Origin: Epiperipatus broadwayi
Taxonomy: Eukaryota; Onychophora; Udeonychophora; Euonychophora; Peripatidae
Direction of reading: 5' to 3'
Length of the DNA: 64,000 nucleotides
NCBI GenBank assembly: GCA_028023455.1
Contig: JAQFVV010006312.1
Location: 3,555,835 to 3,619,834 of the forward strand
Part shown: piece after piece, positions 24,247 to 38,427 of the stretch
Layout: each line of letters opens with the position of its first letter
Numbering within the stretch: the stretch's first letter is position 1
Made by a program: the position numbers and the translations under genes
The notes under the pieces: model-generated
What the model was told of the DNA's origin: nothing
What the model saw: only the letters and a program-made list of their open reading frames with translations
Database searches by the model: none

Positions 24247-24355
24247 TAATTGGTGGTCGTGAGGTCAGCACAGCTGCCTTATAAGCAATTGTGCCGGGCT
24301 AGCGGGTTCGCTTCCCTGCCGATGCTATGACACATGAAAAAATAATAATAATAAC
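24247..24355 (+). mobile_element. tRNA-derived SINE, copy 2
   Basis: A-box TGGTCGTGAGG, then CAGCTGCCTTATAAGCAATTG, B-box GGTTCGCTTCC, then GCCGATGCTATGACACATG and an A-rich tail that runs into (ATA)n. It is shorter between the boxes than the 2.3-kb copy but otherwise clearly the same family. Plus-strand orientation. Confidence 0.85.
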
Positions 24356-27300
24356 AAGAGAAAATTCAAAAATGTATATTGAATTTATTTTTGATAAACA
24401 ATCTAAATATTTAATTTAATAATCTCTGAAAATCAGCTTTATCGTTGAAATATTCGGTCAAATAAAATTGATTTGTGTAATAATAATAAATAATTTTAGT
24501 AGTTATATGCAATGAATTACTCTGGAGTATAAACCCCAGTTCCAATAAAGATCTGAGAAATACAACTTCATTCAAATAAAGTAAAATTACTTATTTTTAT
24601 TTTGCTCTCCTAAAAATTGGTTTATGAATTTTAAGCTCTTATGTCTGAGTTATGACTGATGCGTAAAGCATTTTAGTAATTACTGTTCATCTATTAAAAG
24701 TAGAATGACTTTTAAAATTTTTCTACTTTCAGCAGTTAAGAAATAACAATCAAAATACACTTGCAGACTCAAAAAAGATTACTAGGTAAATTTTCAGATG
24801 AAAAAATAAAATAAACTACAGGATTAATAACTTTAAAGAATCTAATATTATCTCTATTAGTGATAAAAATTACTGCTCTCCTCACAAGCCTTAAGATTGT
24901 ATAATTGTATGTGTTTTTTTATAGTCAATACATTAAAATTTATCTGGTTAGACCAGACTATCTATGACTATTCTTATTTTTTAACTAAAACTAATTATAT
25001 ATTCAATATTCGGGGGGGGGGGGTATACATTTATGTATGAATATTCCAGCTATTTCTATGACTTTCCAGTTTTATTTTAAACTTACATCTGCTGGACACA
25101 AGAATTAACATACTTATTGTAATACAATAATTTCATTGAAGAATATATTTATACTATTGTCAATATTTCAACTTTACAACTACATCTTGTATTTTCATAT
25201 TTATTAGCATCATAAATCTTATTAACATGGTTATAATATATTGTAAAAACCTACTGCAAGATAAAGGATTTCCAATAATTCCCCAACAAAGAACAATGAA
25301 AAATAAGTTATGCTTCTTAATTTTTGAGCAATGAGAAGTATTTTTTTTTTCATTCTTACTTTATCTATTAACTTAGCTAAATACCTGTTTGACCATATTT
25401 TAGAAAGATTAATTGGATTGCTTATGGACTGAAAACCTGAAAAAAATTCTAGGCTTGGTTTTAAATATCAATAGAGGTTAGATCGCTTCAAATATAGTAA
25501 AAATATATAATCGCCTTAACTTCTTCTCTTATCAAAGAATTGGAGAAAAAACAATTCTAGGAGATTATTCAATGATTGTGATATGAACAGTGTTGCATTT
25601 TTCAATAATTGTTTATCCTTTAGCCAATATCAATTACAAAAACTATTAGAAAACAATAATTAAAAGGGCTGACTGTGAAATGACTATCTGAAGAAAAAAT
25701 AAAAGCTTTCTTTGTAAATTTCAATTATATGTAAAAAAAAAAAAAAAGTATTAGATTTCAGACAGATTTCACTCTCATGTTGTAGGAATAGAAAACAAAC
25801 ACAATTAACAATTATTCTATAAGCAAAAGCCATTCCAGATAAAATATAATAAAAGTCTAATGTACAAATATAGTAAAGAAGAGAAAACATTTTTAACATG
25901 TATGCCATTTTTCTGGGTAATAGTAATTTGAGTGTTTTCTTACCTTCCTGTTTTTTCTTTAGCTAAGAATATATAGATACCCATTTTTGTTATCTGGATT
26001 ATCTGCATCCAGACTATCTGAAAAACTATCCTAGACATGGATAAAACTTTTAACCTATTTAAATTCAACTTAGTTCATAGAAATAGCAAGATGATATATT
26101 ATCAATATATCATAAAATCTTTTCAATTCTAGGAGTACATTTTTTATACAGATATGTCTCTGATAAGATTTCACATTTAATTATATAATCATTAATTAAT
26201 GTGATTATTTTACAATATCATTTTAATATCCTATTTCAAAAAAGTCGTTTTTTCATTTTATGACATAAATTTGAAATCTATTTTTAAAAATTAATTAATC
26301 AGATAATATCTATAAATTCCTTTCATTATTTTTATTGTTATAATATTCTCATATCAATCTTTAAACTCCCCCCCCCCCCAAAGGGTGTGTAATGATTCTC
26401 TGAAGAATTTCATCACTTTCCTCTTAATATTTTAAGCCATAGATATCATTTCATAGAATTTGTGATCAATGATTTATTTAATCTAAAGTTTTCATTATAT
26501 TAAAAACTTATTATATGAACAGGAATCTTTCTTCAATAACAAGTTTTTCTGTAATGATTGATGTCCCCACTATGTGTCCAAAAATACTCCGTTATTTATC
26601 TCTTTATAAACATTTATTTACTTTATGTTCTTCTAAAATGTATGCATTAGTCCATGAACAGTATAAACAACCAAACGTAAAACGTTCTCTGATAGTGTCA
26701 CATCTCAAATACATCCCCCCCCCCCATCTCATTTTTGAGATCGTTTTTTTTTTTTTTGCAGTTGAGAATTAAAAAAAAGATAAGATAATTGTTTAACTTT
26801 ATATTGGTCGCTTTTGAAATATTTTGTTGTATTCTATTTCAGATAGTCTTATCAAAATGTAACTTGTAGTAAGTTGGGGTTGTTGTTTTTTAATGCTCAT
26901 TTTAAGTTTTTCGTTTGTTACTTTTATTGCCAATTAAAAAACAAAATTAATTTACTAGTACAAAAAAAAAACTCTTATTGGATAAAAAAAGAAATTATTA
27001 TTCTATTTAATTTTTAAATTCAAAAAAATCATATATATATATAATTTTTGCTATTCAAAAAAGTTTAAAAGGGAAAAGATAAAACTGATAAGATGGGTTA
27101 AATATAAAATGAAATATATTATTAATAAATTAGAAATATTATATCTATGATATCAATAATCTGTCAAACACACGTTTACTAGTTTTAAAACCGCAAGAAG
27201 ATACATAGATAACATCTGCCTGCTGTGTCTATAACCTAGAAAACTTTTTGCAAGAAACTTATAATTTTTTTCAGATAGCTAATCCATAGCTAACCCAGAT

Positions 27301-27664
27301 AATATCTAAAATTGTTTGGAAAATGAGTATTAAGATATGCTTAGATAGTAGGTAAAATACTGTCCGGTAATTGGCAAGCCTATAAAGTATTATCTTTTCT
27401 TTCTCTGTTCTTCTTTCAGCCGTTAGGAATGTTTTTGCCAGGCAGTGAGTTATGAATTAAAAAGATTATTCTTACTTTTTATATGAGTGAATATTTTAAA
27501 ATATATATAATGCTAAATTTAAAAATTCTAAATAAATATATAATTATTTTAAAAGTAACAATGCATAAAATTGTATATATAAGATAATTTTAATATTCTC
27601 AGGGATAAATGATGATTTCATAGTATTATTTCCAGAGCTTCTGTGTATCAAATAACTAAATCGC
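24356..27664. other. AT-rich stretch with poly-G/C tracts, no gene seen
   Basis: No coding exon supported. It contains a G12 run at 25012-25023, a C12 run at 26368-26379 and a C11 run at 26715-26725, unusual against this base composition. An 85-codon open frame at 26515-26772 has no recognised motif and ends in low-complexity residues. Confidence 0.5.
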
Positions 27665-27787
27665 TGAAGTTTCAGTACAATAACAAGTACTTTCCTCAGA
27701 GCTTCTTCTTTATCAAATGATAAGAATGTGTGATTTGAGAAAAAAGAAGCTCTGAGAAAAGTATTTGTTATTATACTGAAACTTCCA
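27665..27787. repeat. Short inverted repeat (about 46-bp arms)
   Basis: The left arm 27665-27711 starts TGAAGTTTCAGTACAATAAC and the right arm 27743-27787 ends TTATTATACTGAAACTTCC. The arms are nearly complementary and include CAGAGCTTCTT / AAGAAGCTCTG, with a loop of about 30 bases. It extends weakly outward by about 15 bases on each side. Probably a small foldback element; no target duplication identified. Confidence 0.75.
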
Positions 27788-30700
27788 TTATTTAGGTATT
27801 AGATTATTACTAAAAGGAAGCTCAATACTATAAATATACATAATTGGGTGCTATAAAAATATAGCAAACAATGAGAAGATAGTTGTAATTGATTAAATGT
27901 TATTTTTTTAATTATTTATTTATACTCTGTAAATACAAAATACATATAACATGTAAAGTATGCACATAAAAAAGTCAATGCATAGACTACTGATGATTGT
28001 AGAAAGTAAAGGAGCCCAAATATTAATTCTCTTATCACATTAAGAACAACATTAAATGTTTTTTTATAAATTATTTTAGTTATTTCCACATTATTTTCAT
28101 TTTTTTTTTCCATCATCATACGTAGTTATGAATAGTTTGATGTAATTCGTTTTTTAAAAAAATATTATTTAAAGAATATTCTTTGCAGAAATTTTGTATA
28201 TCTCAGAAAAAAAAAACTTTATTCTTTAATTGTACTTTTTTAATTATGATAACCATTTTAATAACTAACCTCTTGTGATGCTTATCTATTACCTAAATTA
28301 TAAGCAAGTGGGATTATGTTGTTATCTATGGCAACTATACAAATAAGTTGGCTTGGATTACAAACCTTAGATGTTTGTTTTATTTAACATTTAATGGTAA
28401 TAAAACATTTAAAAATGACTATCAGATATATAATTGCATTAGTTCCAACTTCTATTTCCAAATTTTCATTAAGAAAGACAAAAGTCATCAACTGATCTGA
28501 GATTTATGATTAAAATAGTACTATTATCTGGTAACTATTAATTACTGAAGCGTACAAAAAATATTATTAGAACACAGAAAAAATGTAATTGTTAATATTA
28601 TAAGCTTTGAGAGTCAAGTGATGAATTAATATTAAAATGCTTTATTTCTTCTAGTGTAGTTTTATTTTCAGCTTGTTTGCTAGCTTTCCTTCGTTTATAC
28701 AGGAGTTCAGAGCACAACAAGAAAGATCTACAATTTGTAATGTTATTTTTAAAAATACACCAATTATAACCTAATAAAAAATATTTTATTAAACCTAATG
28801 ATTGCCAAAAATATAACTTTTTTTTTACACTGAACTTTTCTGAAGGTTTATTTTTAGGGATTAATTTAAAGCAAAATTTAATATTAGCAGTAAAACTTAT
28901 AACGATAAAACCATTTTTATTTTAATTTACAAAAATAGTACAAATGTTGTGCTGCGCACTTTAGGATGAAGATAAAGTGGGAAACTAGTCAAAGAATCAT
29001 CGCATGATCATGTAATCAAATAGCTATTTTATCACAATACAAATGTTTAAAACAAGAATATCAGCTTTTAATCAGCTGAATAAATTATATAAGAAAATAA
29101 CTAGATTGTTGGAACAACTATATTTTTAATTATAAAATGTTTAAACACATTAACGTTTCAAAAAAAAAAAAGTACTCTTATATTCAAATAACTATTAGTC
29201 TTAATTTCAACAATTATTAATTATTTTGTCAATAAAAATAATTGTTTTTATATTTCTTTTTAGATTTCTTATTTACTATCATCAAGCTAATTTGGCGAGT
29301 AATGTTTATATTTTATTTAAACCATTTCCCTTTGGACGGTTTTTAGAAAGGTCTTGAAACTACAATGGCACCGTGACAATTTCTATCATGCACCAATAGA
29401 AACATGAATAAAATTCGAAATAGGCTACAAGTCAATTATTTTTTAATTATGAATGTAACCGTCATCAAAATAATTTATTTAATTTAAAACAAACCTTATT
29501 GTATATTGTACCAATTCTAGATTTTACAACAACTAGAAATATAATACATTTCTTCTCTAGTGGACAACCAACAAAATTTATATGATAAATTCATTATTAA
29601 TTTGAGGCATTTACTTCCTAGCAAATAATAACTAGATAATTTAATAACCTGTATTAAGTTTCCAACCAGATTAATCACTAACCATATACTTGAAAGGTTA
29701 TTCTTAAATATGCTTAAGGATCTAAAACAAATCTAATGTTCATGTAGCTCAAATGCTAATTTAAATTCGTGGATATCATGTAGGTACACTAAAGTTGTTG
29801 TTATGAGGTTATTTTTTCTTATATACTACATCAATTATTATTATCTTATATTGCAATAAAAATTTATTTGTGGGATCTCATTTATTATAAAGCATCAGGA
29901 ATCTTATTTTACATCCAAAAAGAAAGCAGAGATAATAATTTTATTTTAATAATCTTATGATAATAATTACCTTTTGACATTAACATGCCATTATAGGCAA
30001 TTTCTAGTCAATATTTCTGCAGCTTTACTTATAGTTTAGTAAGAATGACTATTAATTTCAATTTATGATGTTGTATTTTTATTAATGCATGATTATATCT
30101 TTCTTAGCTCTAATCACATAATAGTTTATGTTTTGTTTATAATTATGTATAAGTGAACCAAACATTTAAATAAGATATTGTAGGAGAAGTAGTGCAGGAA
30201 AATACATTACCCCTTCCTTTTCAAAATATAAGTTGAGTACGTCTCTGTTCTTTTTTTATTCATATTTTATATTTTAGCTAATAAGAACTAAATATTCTTT
30301 ATTAATAAATATTAAATAACTAGGTTGGCCATGTTTTTGTATCTAAAAAGAAATCTTAAGCTTTATCACGAATCTAATAAATTTAAAAGTTTTGTCTATA
30401 TGGATTCATATTGTAAATCGCAGGCATAAAAAAAATGATGTGGTAAGAATTACATATCAAAGAACTGGAAATAACTATGTATAAACCTGAATATTTTAAT
30501 GACTTGGTAATTGTTGTTTTTTTTGCTTGCTTGTTTGTTTTCCTGTGGCAAACTGTGAATCAGATGTTTTTAATTAGCATTTTTAATTGAGTTTTTCTAT
30601 AAGTAATTATGAATTTATTTAATTAAAAAAATTAAATAAACAGTATTAATATATTTAATGCAGAAATTTACACAAACGTTGGGCTATATGACTAAATATA

Positions 30701-31082
30701 TCTTTAAAAAACAAATCTCTAAGTTTGGGATAGTTAAATGTGTTAATATTGTTGGGGTAAAGTGTGCATATCTAATTTAGAGAATATAATTATAAATAAG
30801 TGCTAAATTTAAAAATACGGATAATAATCAATAAACCATTTTTAAAGTACAGTATGTATTTTTGACTATTAAAACAAATCTCAATGCTAGATTAATTATA
30901 CTTAAAATTACACTTAAAAATCAGAGAATTAAGTCTATGCTATTGAAAAAACATTGTTCAAATGCATAATTTGAATTCTACATAACATATATTCTTTAAT
31001 TGAGGGTTGATTAGGTATGATGGTAATGGAATACTACAACTGACACGTTACCATGATAGTATGACATTATTTATTACTTCTT

Positions 31083-31084
<2 letters not shown>
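27788..31084. other. AT-rich stretch, no gene seen
   Basis: No coding, RNA or transposon signal I can support. A minus-strand open frame at 27916-28119 is low-complexity. Confidence 0.5.
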
Positions 31085-31161
<77 letters not shown>

Positions 31162-31163
31162 GT
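31085..31163. repeat. (AT)n microsatellite with CACACACGTGTG end
   Basis: About 70 bases of alternating A/T with one TTTGTG interruption, ending in ACACACACACGTGTGG and a short GA-rich run. Confidence 0.95.
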
Positions 31164-31337
31164 GTGGAGAGAGAAAGTACACATAACTAAAAGTTTAAGG
31201 TAGTAAAACTTTTAAGTATTTTTTAATTACAAATTTTTAATTTTATTATCTTTCTATATGTCTACCAATAGCAGCAGTAACTCCAAACGAGCATGGATAT
31301 TTCATATTCCAAGTAAAAAAAAAAACTAATGAAAAGA

Positions 31338-31338
<1 letters not shown>

Positions 31339-31408
<70 letters not shown>

Positions 31409-31553
31409 TTAATAATAATAATAATATTAATAATAATAATAATATTGATAGTAATAATGATTTTATTACTATTACTACTATTAATAATAATAATAATAAC
31501 AATGTTGATACTACTACTACTACTACTACTAATAATAATAATAATAATACATT
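31339..31553 (+). repeat. (AAT)n microsatellite with (ACT)n patch
   Basis: About 215 bases of AAT/ATA repeats with scattered substitutions (ATTAATAAT, GATAGTAATAATGAT) and a block of ACT units at about 31512-31530. The poly-Leu open frame read through it on the minus strand is an artefact. Confidence 0.95.
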
Positions 31554-34500
31554 AAACATGAGTTTTTGCTCGCACCTCAGCTGTGCATTATTTCATTTGT
31601 ATGATACATATTCAGTTGATAACTTTTAATTTCTTTTGCAGGGCACTTTTCTATATGAAAGATTTTAATGTTGCAATGCTAATTTTCCTTTCTGAAAGAT
31701 TTAGACCCTTTGTCTAGCTCTTTATTATATTTTATCTTGCCATAACTCTCCATAAGATAAGCATTATTGTACTTCTTTAGAATATCTTTGAAATAATCTT
31801 CAGAATATGAACGGAAAGTCTATCTCTGCGTCATAAACAATATTCAAGTTTACTATAAATTTTGTTTTTAAGATGTCTTAAATTGTTTATTTGTTTTACA
31901 CATCCTTTTCCCAAGTAAGATCTTACAACAATGGACTTTATATTACATTCAGCAGCTTGAAAAAATGTTGATTGGTTATACAATATTGTCATCTTACTTT
32001 TAGTATTTTACTGTAAATGAATTTTTTAAAGCTTTTATGCTAAGTCGATAACGGGTCCAACTCTTACTTACATATAATAATCTAGGTCTTATTTGATATC
32101 TAATTAGTTATTTTTTATTATTGCTTAGTTTATCGTGTTGTCTTTTTTAAATTTTTGAATTGTTTTAATGCCTGAAATAATAATTTATTATTTAATATGT
32201 GTCCTTATATATATATATATATGCATAAAAAGTATGTAGGCAAATCGAATATGTAAATCTATTTTCAAATATATTTACACACATTGTGTATGATTATATA
32301 ATTATTTTAAACATATATAATAAAATATTTTAATATTATTTATTTAAAAATAATCAAACAACATAAACAAATGTAAAACTACTACAATTATATATATATA
32401 ACGATATGTGATAAACATACTAAATATGATTTTTTTGTTAAACTAAGTTATAGTTTATTTGTTGATTTTATTGTATTATTATAATCACTGTCAATATTAA
32501 TAGCATAAAAAAATATTTTAACAAATTGTTGAACCAACCTGCTTAGATTCAGTTGTGAAAAATAAACATGCCAATTTCTTCTGTTAATAATAGCACTATA
32601 CCTAACTTTGAGAACCTATATCATACATTGTATTTCCACACTCTCTTATTTACTCAATGCGTAAGAGGCAATGCCAGAGGGGGCCGGCACATCTTTAACA
32701 ACTGCCCTAAACTTCTAAACACTGCAGGCTAGTCCAATCGATAAATAATCTGAATGAAGTCCATTAGGGGAGACCAATAGATTTTTCTATTCATTATAGC
32801 GTAATGCATGCAAAATTGTTAAAAAGTAACCTAAAATTTTCTTTTTTTACTAGAAGACAAAAATCAGATGTACAGCTACGGTAAATTAATTTTTAAAAAA
32901 AACTATATTTTACGTATATATATTATTTGCAGATGTATGTATGTATAAAAATTTATATATTTAAATGTATGCAACATGCAATATAAATAATAAGGGTCTC
33001 GTGATGTAGTAATCATGACTAAAAGATGAATTCGAATCCGGCCTACTAATACATAAAAAAATGTTTAGATTCCAATTAGGCTTAGAATTTTTATTTACAG
33101 TAGCTACGTAGCTTAAAAAATCCATCTAATTATTCAATATTGAGCAGTAAATAGATATCTAGCTATTATTATTTAGAAAATCAAACAAATAATATAAAAA
33201 TTTTAAATCCTCACCAATTTGCATATTTTTTTTACTGTTTCTTCAACTTAGGAGAGAAAGTTGGAGAAATTGCTTTTTTGTAGTGGGCTGTTCAACTAAA
33301 GACACTTTGACATTTATCTTTATCTTATTCAATTTATAAAAACTTTTCGGAAAACAAATACAGTTTCGCCTACATTTATAAAAGAAGTTCATCTTTCTAC
33401 ATCAATAAATAATATGGATTACCTTTTTATACTAAGCACAACATTTAATAATATTAATAATAATTAATTAAAACAGATTTTTTAATTTTTTGCAATATAC
33501 TAAATTGTAGCTAAAGGTTTTTCAACGATTAATTTCATAAAGAATAGATAAAATCTTAATAATAGAAAAGTTATTTAAATGTAAAATATACATCAACTGT
33601 ACATGAAAACAATATCTTCCTTGTCAAATATATTAACATGCACACGCTCATAAATGTATAAGGTTTTGTCAAATTTAAATTTTATCTTGTTAATTAATCT
33701 TAGTGAGATTACAAAAAAAAAAAAGCCAGAATTTTTAAATTACTTATATTTAGAAATTTGATTTTAAAACTTTCTTTAATGTTTTAAATATCAAAGAAAT
33801 TTTGCCTAGTTTTATAAATAATTCATACTATAATATATATTTGAGAAAAGATTTCAATCCATATATGTATTGGGTATATCATTGCTTAATATAATATTAT
33901 GTAAGATAATTTAAACTATCTAAAGTGTACATTGAAACAGCGAGAAGGAAAATTATTAGTAAAATAAATAATCAAATAGAATAGTTTATTAAACGGAAGC
34001 TCATACAAAGTTTGAGTCCAGTAAATGAATATAAATAACTTCCCCAAACGGCGGCGGCAAGTATAGTCATTGGGTTTTATCAATCTTATTTATAAATCTA
34101 CGACTTTGTACCTTTATAGAAAAACAGTATTTTGATTGAAAATGAGTATAAATATAAAAAATTGCATACTGTAATAACTAAAATTAAAAAAAAAACAAAA
34201 AACGATAATTAAAATTTTTGAATGAGAGAACAAACTATCATTATTCAAGTTATTAAAAAAAATTAAAATAATATATTAATCTAAGAAAAATGGGCCTAAT
34301 AAATACACAAAGTTTTAAATTATATTCAAAAAGATTGTAAGAGTTCTAGAGAGACCAAATCAGAATAAGATAAAAAATTACGATGACAAAAGCTGAATTA
34401 AAATCAAAAATCCTTAATCTGCAGTGAATTGATAGTAGTTGCAGATGGTGATGACTATTTATATTAGATGACATTATCTGTAAAGTATTAGGTAAAACTA

Positions 34501-35278
34501 TACATTATCGTCCCTAAACTTTATTATAGCAGCTATTAAAATGTTAATATGGATCATTAACACACCGAATCATTAAACATGGCTTTATCTCTTCAACTTG
34601 GTTAGAAAATAAATCTCATTCTTCACATTTTAATAGTAACCATAATTATATATAGAAAAAAATAGATTCATGTTTTAGTCATGCAATTATTTAAATCAAT
34701 ACTTAATAGACTCAATAACTCTGCAATAACTTTAGATAAAGTCGGGTAAAAATTTGAATTATATTTACCCCTCCCCCCGCGCCCCGATGATAATCATATA
34801 TATATAATATTTAAAGACGTATATTATCTATACAAGAGTCTATTGTATAAAATGGAGATAAATAGCTATGGGGAGCTTAAAAGTCTGAATTCAAGTTCTT
34901 CTATATATATAGTGAAAATAAATATCTTTGCTGCTAATATTGTTTACAAGATTTATTGACAACTATAATGCCATAAAAATGATTTTAAGTTATTTGAAGA
35001 AATTAAACTTCATGGATTATTTTATTTGTATTAGAATCTAAATCCTATTTGGCATAGTACTTTAAGAATAGCAACAGTATACATGTTTAAATAAACATAT
35101 TTTATTTTAAAGTGTGAAAGTATAACATCACGATGTTTAACCATATATATATATATATATATATATTAATAAAATCAAGTCATACATTACGTGACTTATT
35201 TAGTTTGTATTTACAAACGTAATATAACGAGCATACTAATAGTTGTAAACAAGTTTTTTTTTTTAATCTGATAAATGC
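31554..35278. other. AT-rich stretch with small GC-richer patches
   Basis: No coding exon is supported. A lower-AT patch at about 32650-32790 (with GAGGGGGCCGGCACATC) and a GGCGGCGGCAAG patch near 34050 are unexplained and have no open frame. A tRNA-like fragment at 32993-33055 is listed separately. An (AT)n run lies at about 35143-35166. Confidence 0.45.
32993..33055 (+). repeat. tRNA-like fragment (possible second SINE family)
   Basis: It carries an A-box-like TGATGTAGTAA and a B-box-like ATTCGAATCCGG about 25 bases later, spaced like the D and T arms of a tRNA with a shortened middle, then an A-rich tail. The 5' and 3' ends do not pair as an acceptor stem, so it is not a functional tRNA gene. 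It differs from the main SINE family here. Confidence 0.4.
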
Positions 35279-35950
35279 AGCAAGAGAGCACATTCAAAAT
35301 CCGTTTCTAGACTTATCCCCATTTCTAAACCGGTGTATCATCAGTGAGAAGATAGAATATTCAGACAACAGATCTAAAACACAAACTCAAGCCCAACATT
35401 TATCTAATACTTCACTATTAAATAGTAAATCTGAAATTTTCAGACATTAGTATGTTTTCAAATCCAGTACTCCAACTCAAATAATCATATGGGACTAAAC
35501 TAAATTCATATACATTATATATTAATAGCCTTAACAATCTAATATAGCCAAAGCCTTAACAGTCAAACTATAATATTAATGAAATCAAGCCATGCACACT
35601 GATGAGTGCCATTAGCTGGAAACTGGTTTGGGGGTGGGGATAAGTATTGATACCGATTGAATGGGACTTTGAATGTGGTTCTCTTGCATTAATATTATAG
35701 TTTGACTATTAAGGCTTTGGCTATATTAGATTGTTAAAGCTATTAATATATGGTGTATCTAAATTTAGTTTAGTCTCAAATGACTATTTAAGTTGGAGAG
35801 CTGGATTTGAAGACATATAGATGTCTGAAATGTTCAGAATTTATACATAAGTATTAGATAAATGCTGGGATTGAATTTATGTTTTGGATCTGGTGTCTGG
35901 ATGTCCTAGTTCCTCACTGCCATGAGCCATTAGGATAAGTTCTAGATATG
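35279..35950. mobile_element. Complex foldback element with A-B-A'-B' arm order
   Basis: Block B (about 35365-35581) and B' (about 35689-35905) are inverted copies, sharing GTCAAACTATAATATTAATG / CATTAATATTATAGTTTGAC and AATCTAATATAGCCAAAGCC. Block A (35279-35347) and A' (35598-35688) are also inverted copies (GCAAGAGAGCACATTCAAA / TTTGAATGTGGTTCTCTTGC and CATCAGTG / CACTGATG). The order is therefore A, B, A', B', not a simple hairpin. A' contains CACTGATGAGTGCC...GGAAACTGG, a motif shared with the elements at 38.6 and 45.9 kb. No coding capacity. Confidence 0.75.
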
Positions 35951-36540
35951 GATATTAAATGGATCATTATGCTTCTCGTGGTGCCTTTATCAGGTAAAAA
36001 TAAAAAAAATAAAATAAACTTGTTTAGAGCTACTATGTGCATGCTTTTTATATAGTATATATAATAAGACCAAATATTTTCATTTTAGATTTTTACTGAT
36101 CTTTTTTTAATAAATCGAATCACTTTAATAATTTATTAAAATAGTTGTGAAATGAAAAAACAGTCAATTATAAATGAATACGCTCATTGAAACTCCCCCC
36201 CCCTCAAAAAAAAAAAAAATTAACGGAAGAGGGGGGGGGATTCAAGTAATAAGTTTTTCTAATAACTATACAAACCAATCTGTGAACCTTAAATATGTCT
36301 ACATATAAAACAACCTAGTCCAGTTTTCTGTTTACTTTATATTTTACGATATTGTCTTTTAATTTCTTCAACGGAAAAACATATTACGATATCACCTATA
36401 AATGTGACTCTGTAATATATTTTATTCTCTACCATATTTTTTTCACAGGAAACAATTAAACTGGCACTCCTTAGAACATCTTTGAGATAATTTTTATTAT
36501 GTAGATGGGGTTTATTTTTTCCTCACGAAAACTATGCAGT
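35951..36540. other. AT-rich stretch with a C9/G9 inverted pair
   Basis: No gene. At 36191-36245 AACTCCCCCCCCCTC and GAGGGGGGGGGATTC face each other across about 27 A-rich bases. Confidence 0.6.
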
Positions 36541-36600
36541 TGTCCCTGGTTAGCGGGTTCGCTTCTCGGCCGATGCTATGACACATGAAAAAAAAATCCT
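36541..36600 (+). mobile_element. tRNA-derived SINE, 5'-truncated copy 3
   Basis: Only the 3' half is present: AGCGGGTTCGCTTCTCGGCC (B box), GATGCTATGACACATG and an A9 tail. The A-box half is missing. Same orientation as all other copies. Confidence 0.8.
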
Positions 36601-37139
36601 TTAGAAGTCTAGGATTGTTCGTTTAGTTTGCATGCCCAATGTAACAAGGAAGTGTGATTTTACAATAGTAGACTTTATAGTGTCACATCCAGCAAATTGA
36701 AGAACATATTGATACTAAACGATGATAAACATATAAATATTTACTGCACTTTTTCTCTCTCTCTTTCAAACCATATAATGATCTAGCTGCCTCTGCATAT
36801 CTATTGTTTTATTTATGTATTTATCCGTTTATCCATATATATATGTATATCTTTCTAATTATTTATAATCAATTTCAATTAATTTTCAACAAACTTTCTC
36901 TAATTGTGATTTTAAAAATTATTATAATCAATCATGATAACCATTATTTTATAATATTTTTTCCTCCATAATAATCAAGTAGCATTCAATTTATATTTCA
37001 ATTCAACAATGATAAAATATGTCAAATATATATATATCACAATAATGCTTTTGAAAATTAGTGTGTGTAGCAATGTATGTGTAAATGATAAATATTTTTC
37101 CAATAGATATATACAATCATGACAGACAATAATAAATCA
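36601..37139. other. AT-rich stretch, no gene seen
   Basis: Simple sequence with short CT and AT repeats directly upstream of the LINE; nothing else supported. Confidence 0.5.
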
Positions 37140-38336
37140 TGGCCCTTATTCTCAGGAGGCTGTAAAGTCACCAACCAAGGCAGCAGTTGATGGCCAAAGG
37201 TGGAGGGTGCTAAGAATTCCCTGATTGTGGAACCAGGATGCCATTTGATGACTTTTTATTTAGGTACTTACAACTGCAGATCACTTTCAAGTGAAGGAAG
37301 ATGGCAAGAATTAGAAGAGCTGTCTTATATTAAATTGGACATTATTGGATTTTGTGAAGTTAGAAGAAAAGGGGAAGAGACAATTGATTTAAAAAGTGGA
37401 CATGTACTCTACTATAAGGTACAAATATTGGAAATACAAGTGGAGTAGGATTTATTATAAATAGAAAGTGAAAAAACAACATTGTGGAGATTGATGGTGA
37501 ATCGGACAGAGTGCCAAGATTAGTTATACAACTTAATAGCAGACACCAAATGCAGATAATTCAGGTTTATGCCCCAACAAGTTCTCATAGTAATGAAGTA
37601 GTAGAAGATTTTTATATGGCTATACAAAAGAATTTTGATCAAAGTAAACAACATTTTGAAATTGTTATGGGAGACTTTAATGCTGGAATTGGTAAACAAA
37701 TGAAAGATGAAAGTGCTGTAGATAATTTTCATTATGGTAATAGATATGAGAGAGGACATAGACTTGTGGAGTTTGCAGAAAAAGTAAAACTTTATATTAT
37801 GAATTCTTTTTTGAAAAAAATATTTTAAAAAATGGACATGGAAGCATCCAAATGAAGGTACAGCAGAACTGGATTATATTTTGACTAACAGAAAAGGCAC
37901 ATTTCATGATTGTTGTTCTTAATAAAATTAACACAGGAAGTAATCATCGATTAGTTAGATGTAAGATATATGTTAATCCAAAAGTAGGGAGACAAAAATT
38001 ATTAAGAAAAACAATATTTACAGTTGATATTCCTAATCCTCAGAAACATTCAAATGAATTTAAATTAGAACTTACAAATCAGTTTCAAGTATTGGTATAT
38101 TTTGAACATGATTCAGATTTGAATGAAATTAATAAGAAAATAACTAATACACTTTTAAAAACTGCAACAAAGACACCTGGTAGAAAGAAGCAGCAATTGA
38201 CCAATAAAATTTCTACTGAGACTAGAGAATTTCCAAAGAAAAAAAGAAATGTGAAAATATACAAAAATGATGCATTAAAAAGGATTGAATATGTCAAATT
38301 TTGTAAAATGGTCCAGAAAAGATTTGAAAATGATAG

Positions 38337-38427
38337 CTTGCATTGGTGGTCAAGACGTCAGCATGATACAAGCAGTTGCCTGGGTTGTGGGTTTGCATCC
38401 TGGCCAATGCTATTACACTTGAAAAAA
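38337..38427 (+). mobile_element. tRNA-derived SINE, copy 4, inserted in the LINE
   Basis: Starts TTGCATTGGTGGTCAAGACG, has a B-box variant GGTTTGCATCC, and ends GGCCAATGCTATTACACTTG plus an A-run. Flanked by the perfect 10-bp direct repeat AAAATGATAG at 38327-38336 and 38428-38437, a target-site duplication of LINE-mediated insertion. The host LINE frame resumes after it. The B box is mutated (TTTGC for TTCGC), so it is older than the 52.6-kb copy. Confidence 0.9.

Noticed and set aside
35279-35950. LTR retrotransposon
   Set aside because: The repeats are inverted and interleaved, with no gag-pol coding, primer-binding site or TG...CA ends.
37520-37759. 79-codon minus-strand open frame
   Set aside because: Shadow of the RTE endonuclease coding strand.
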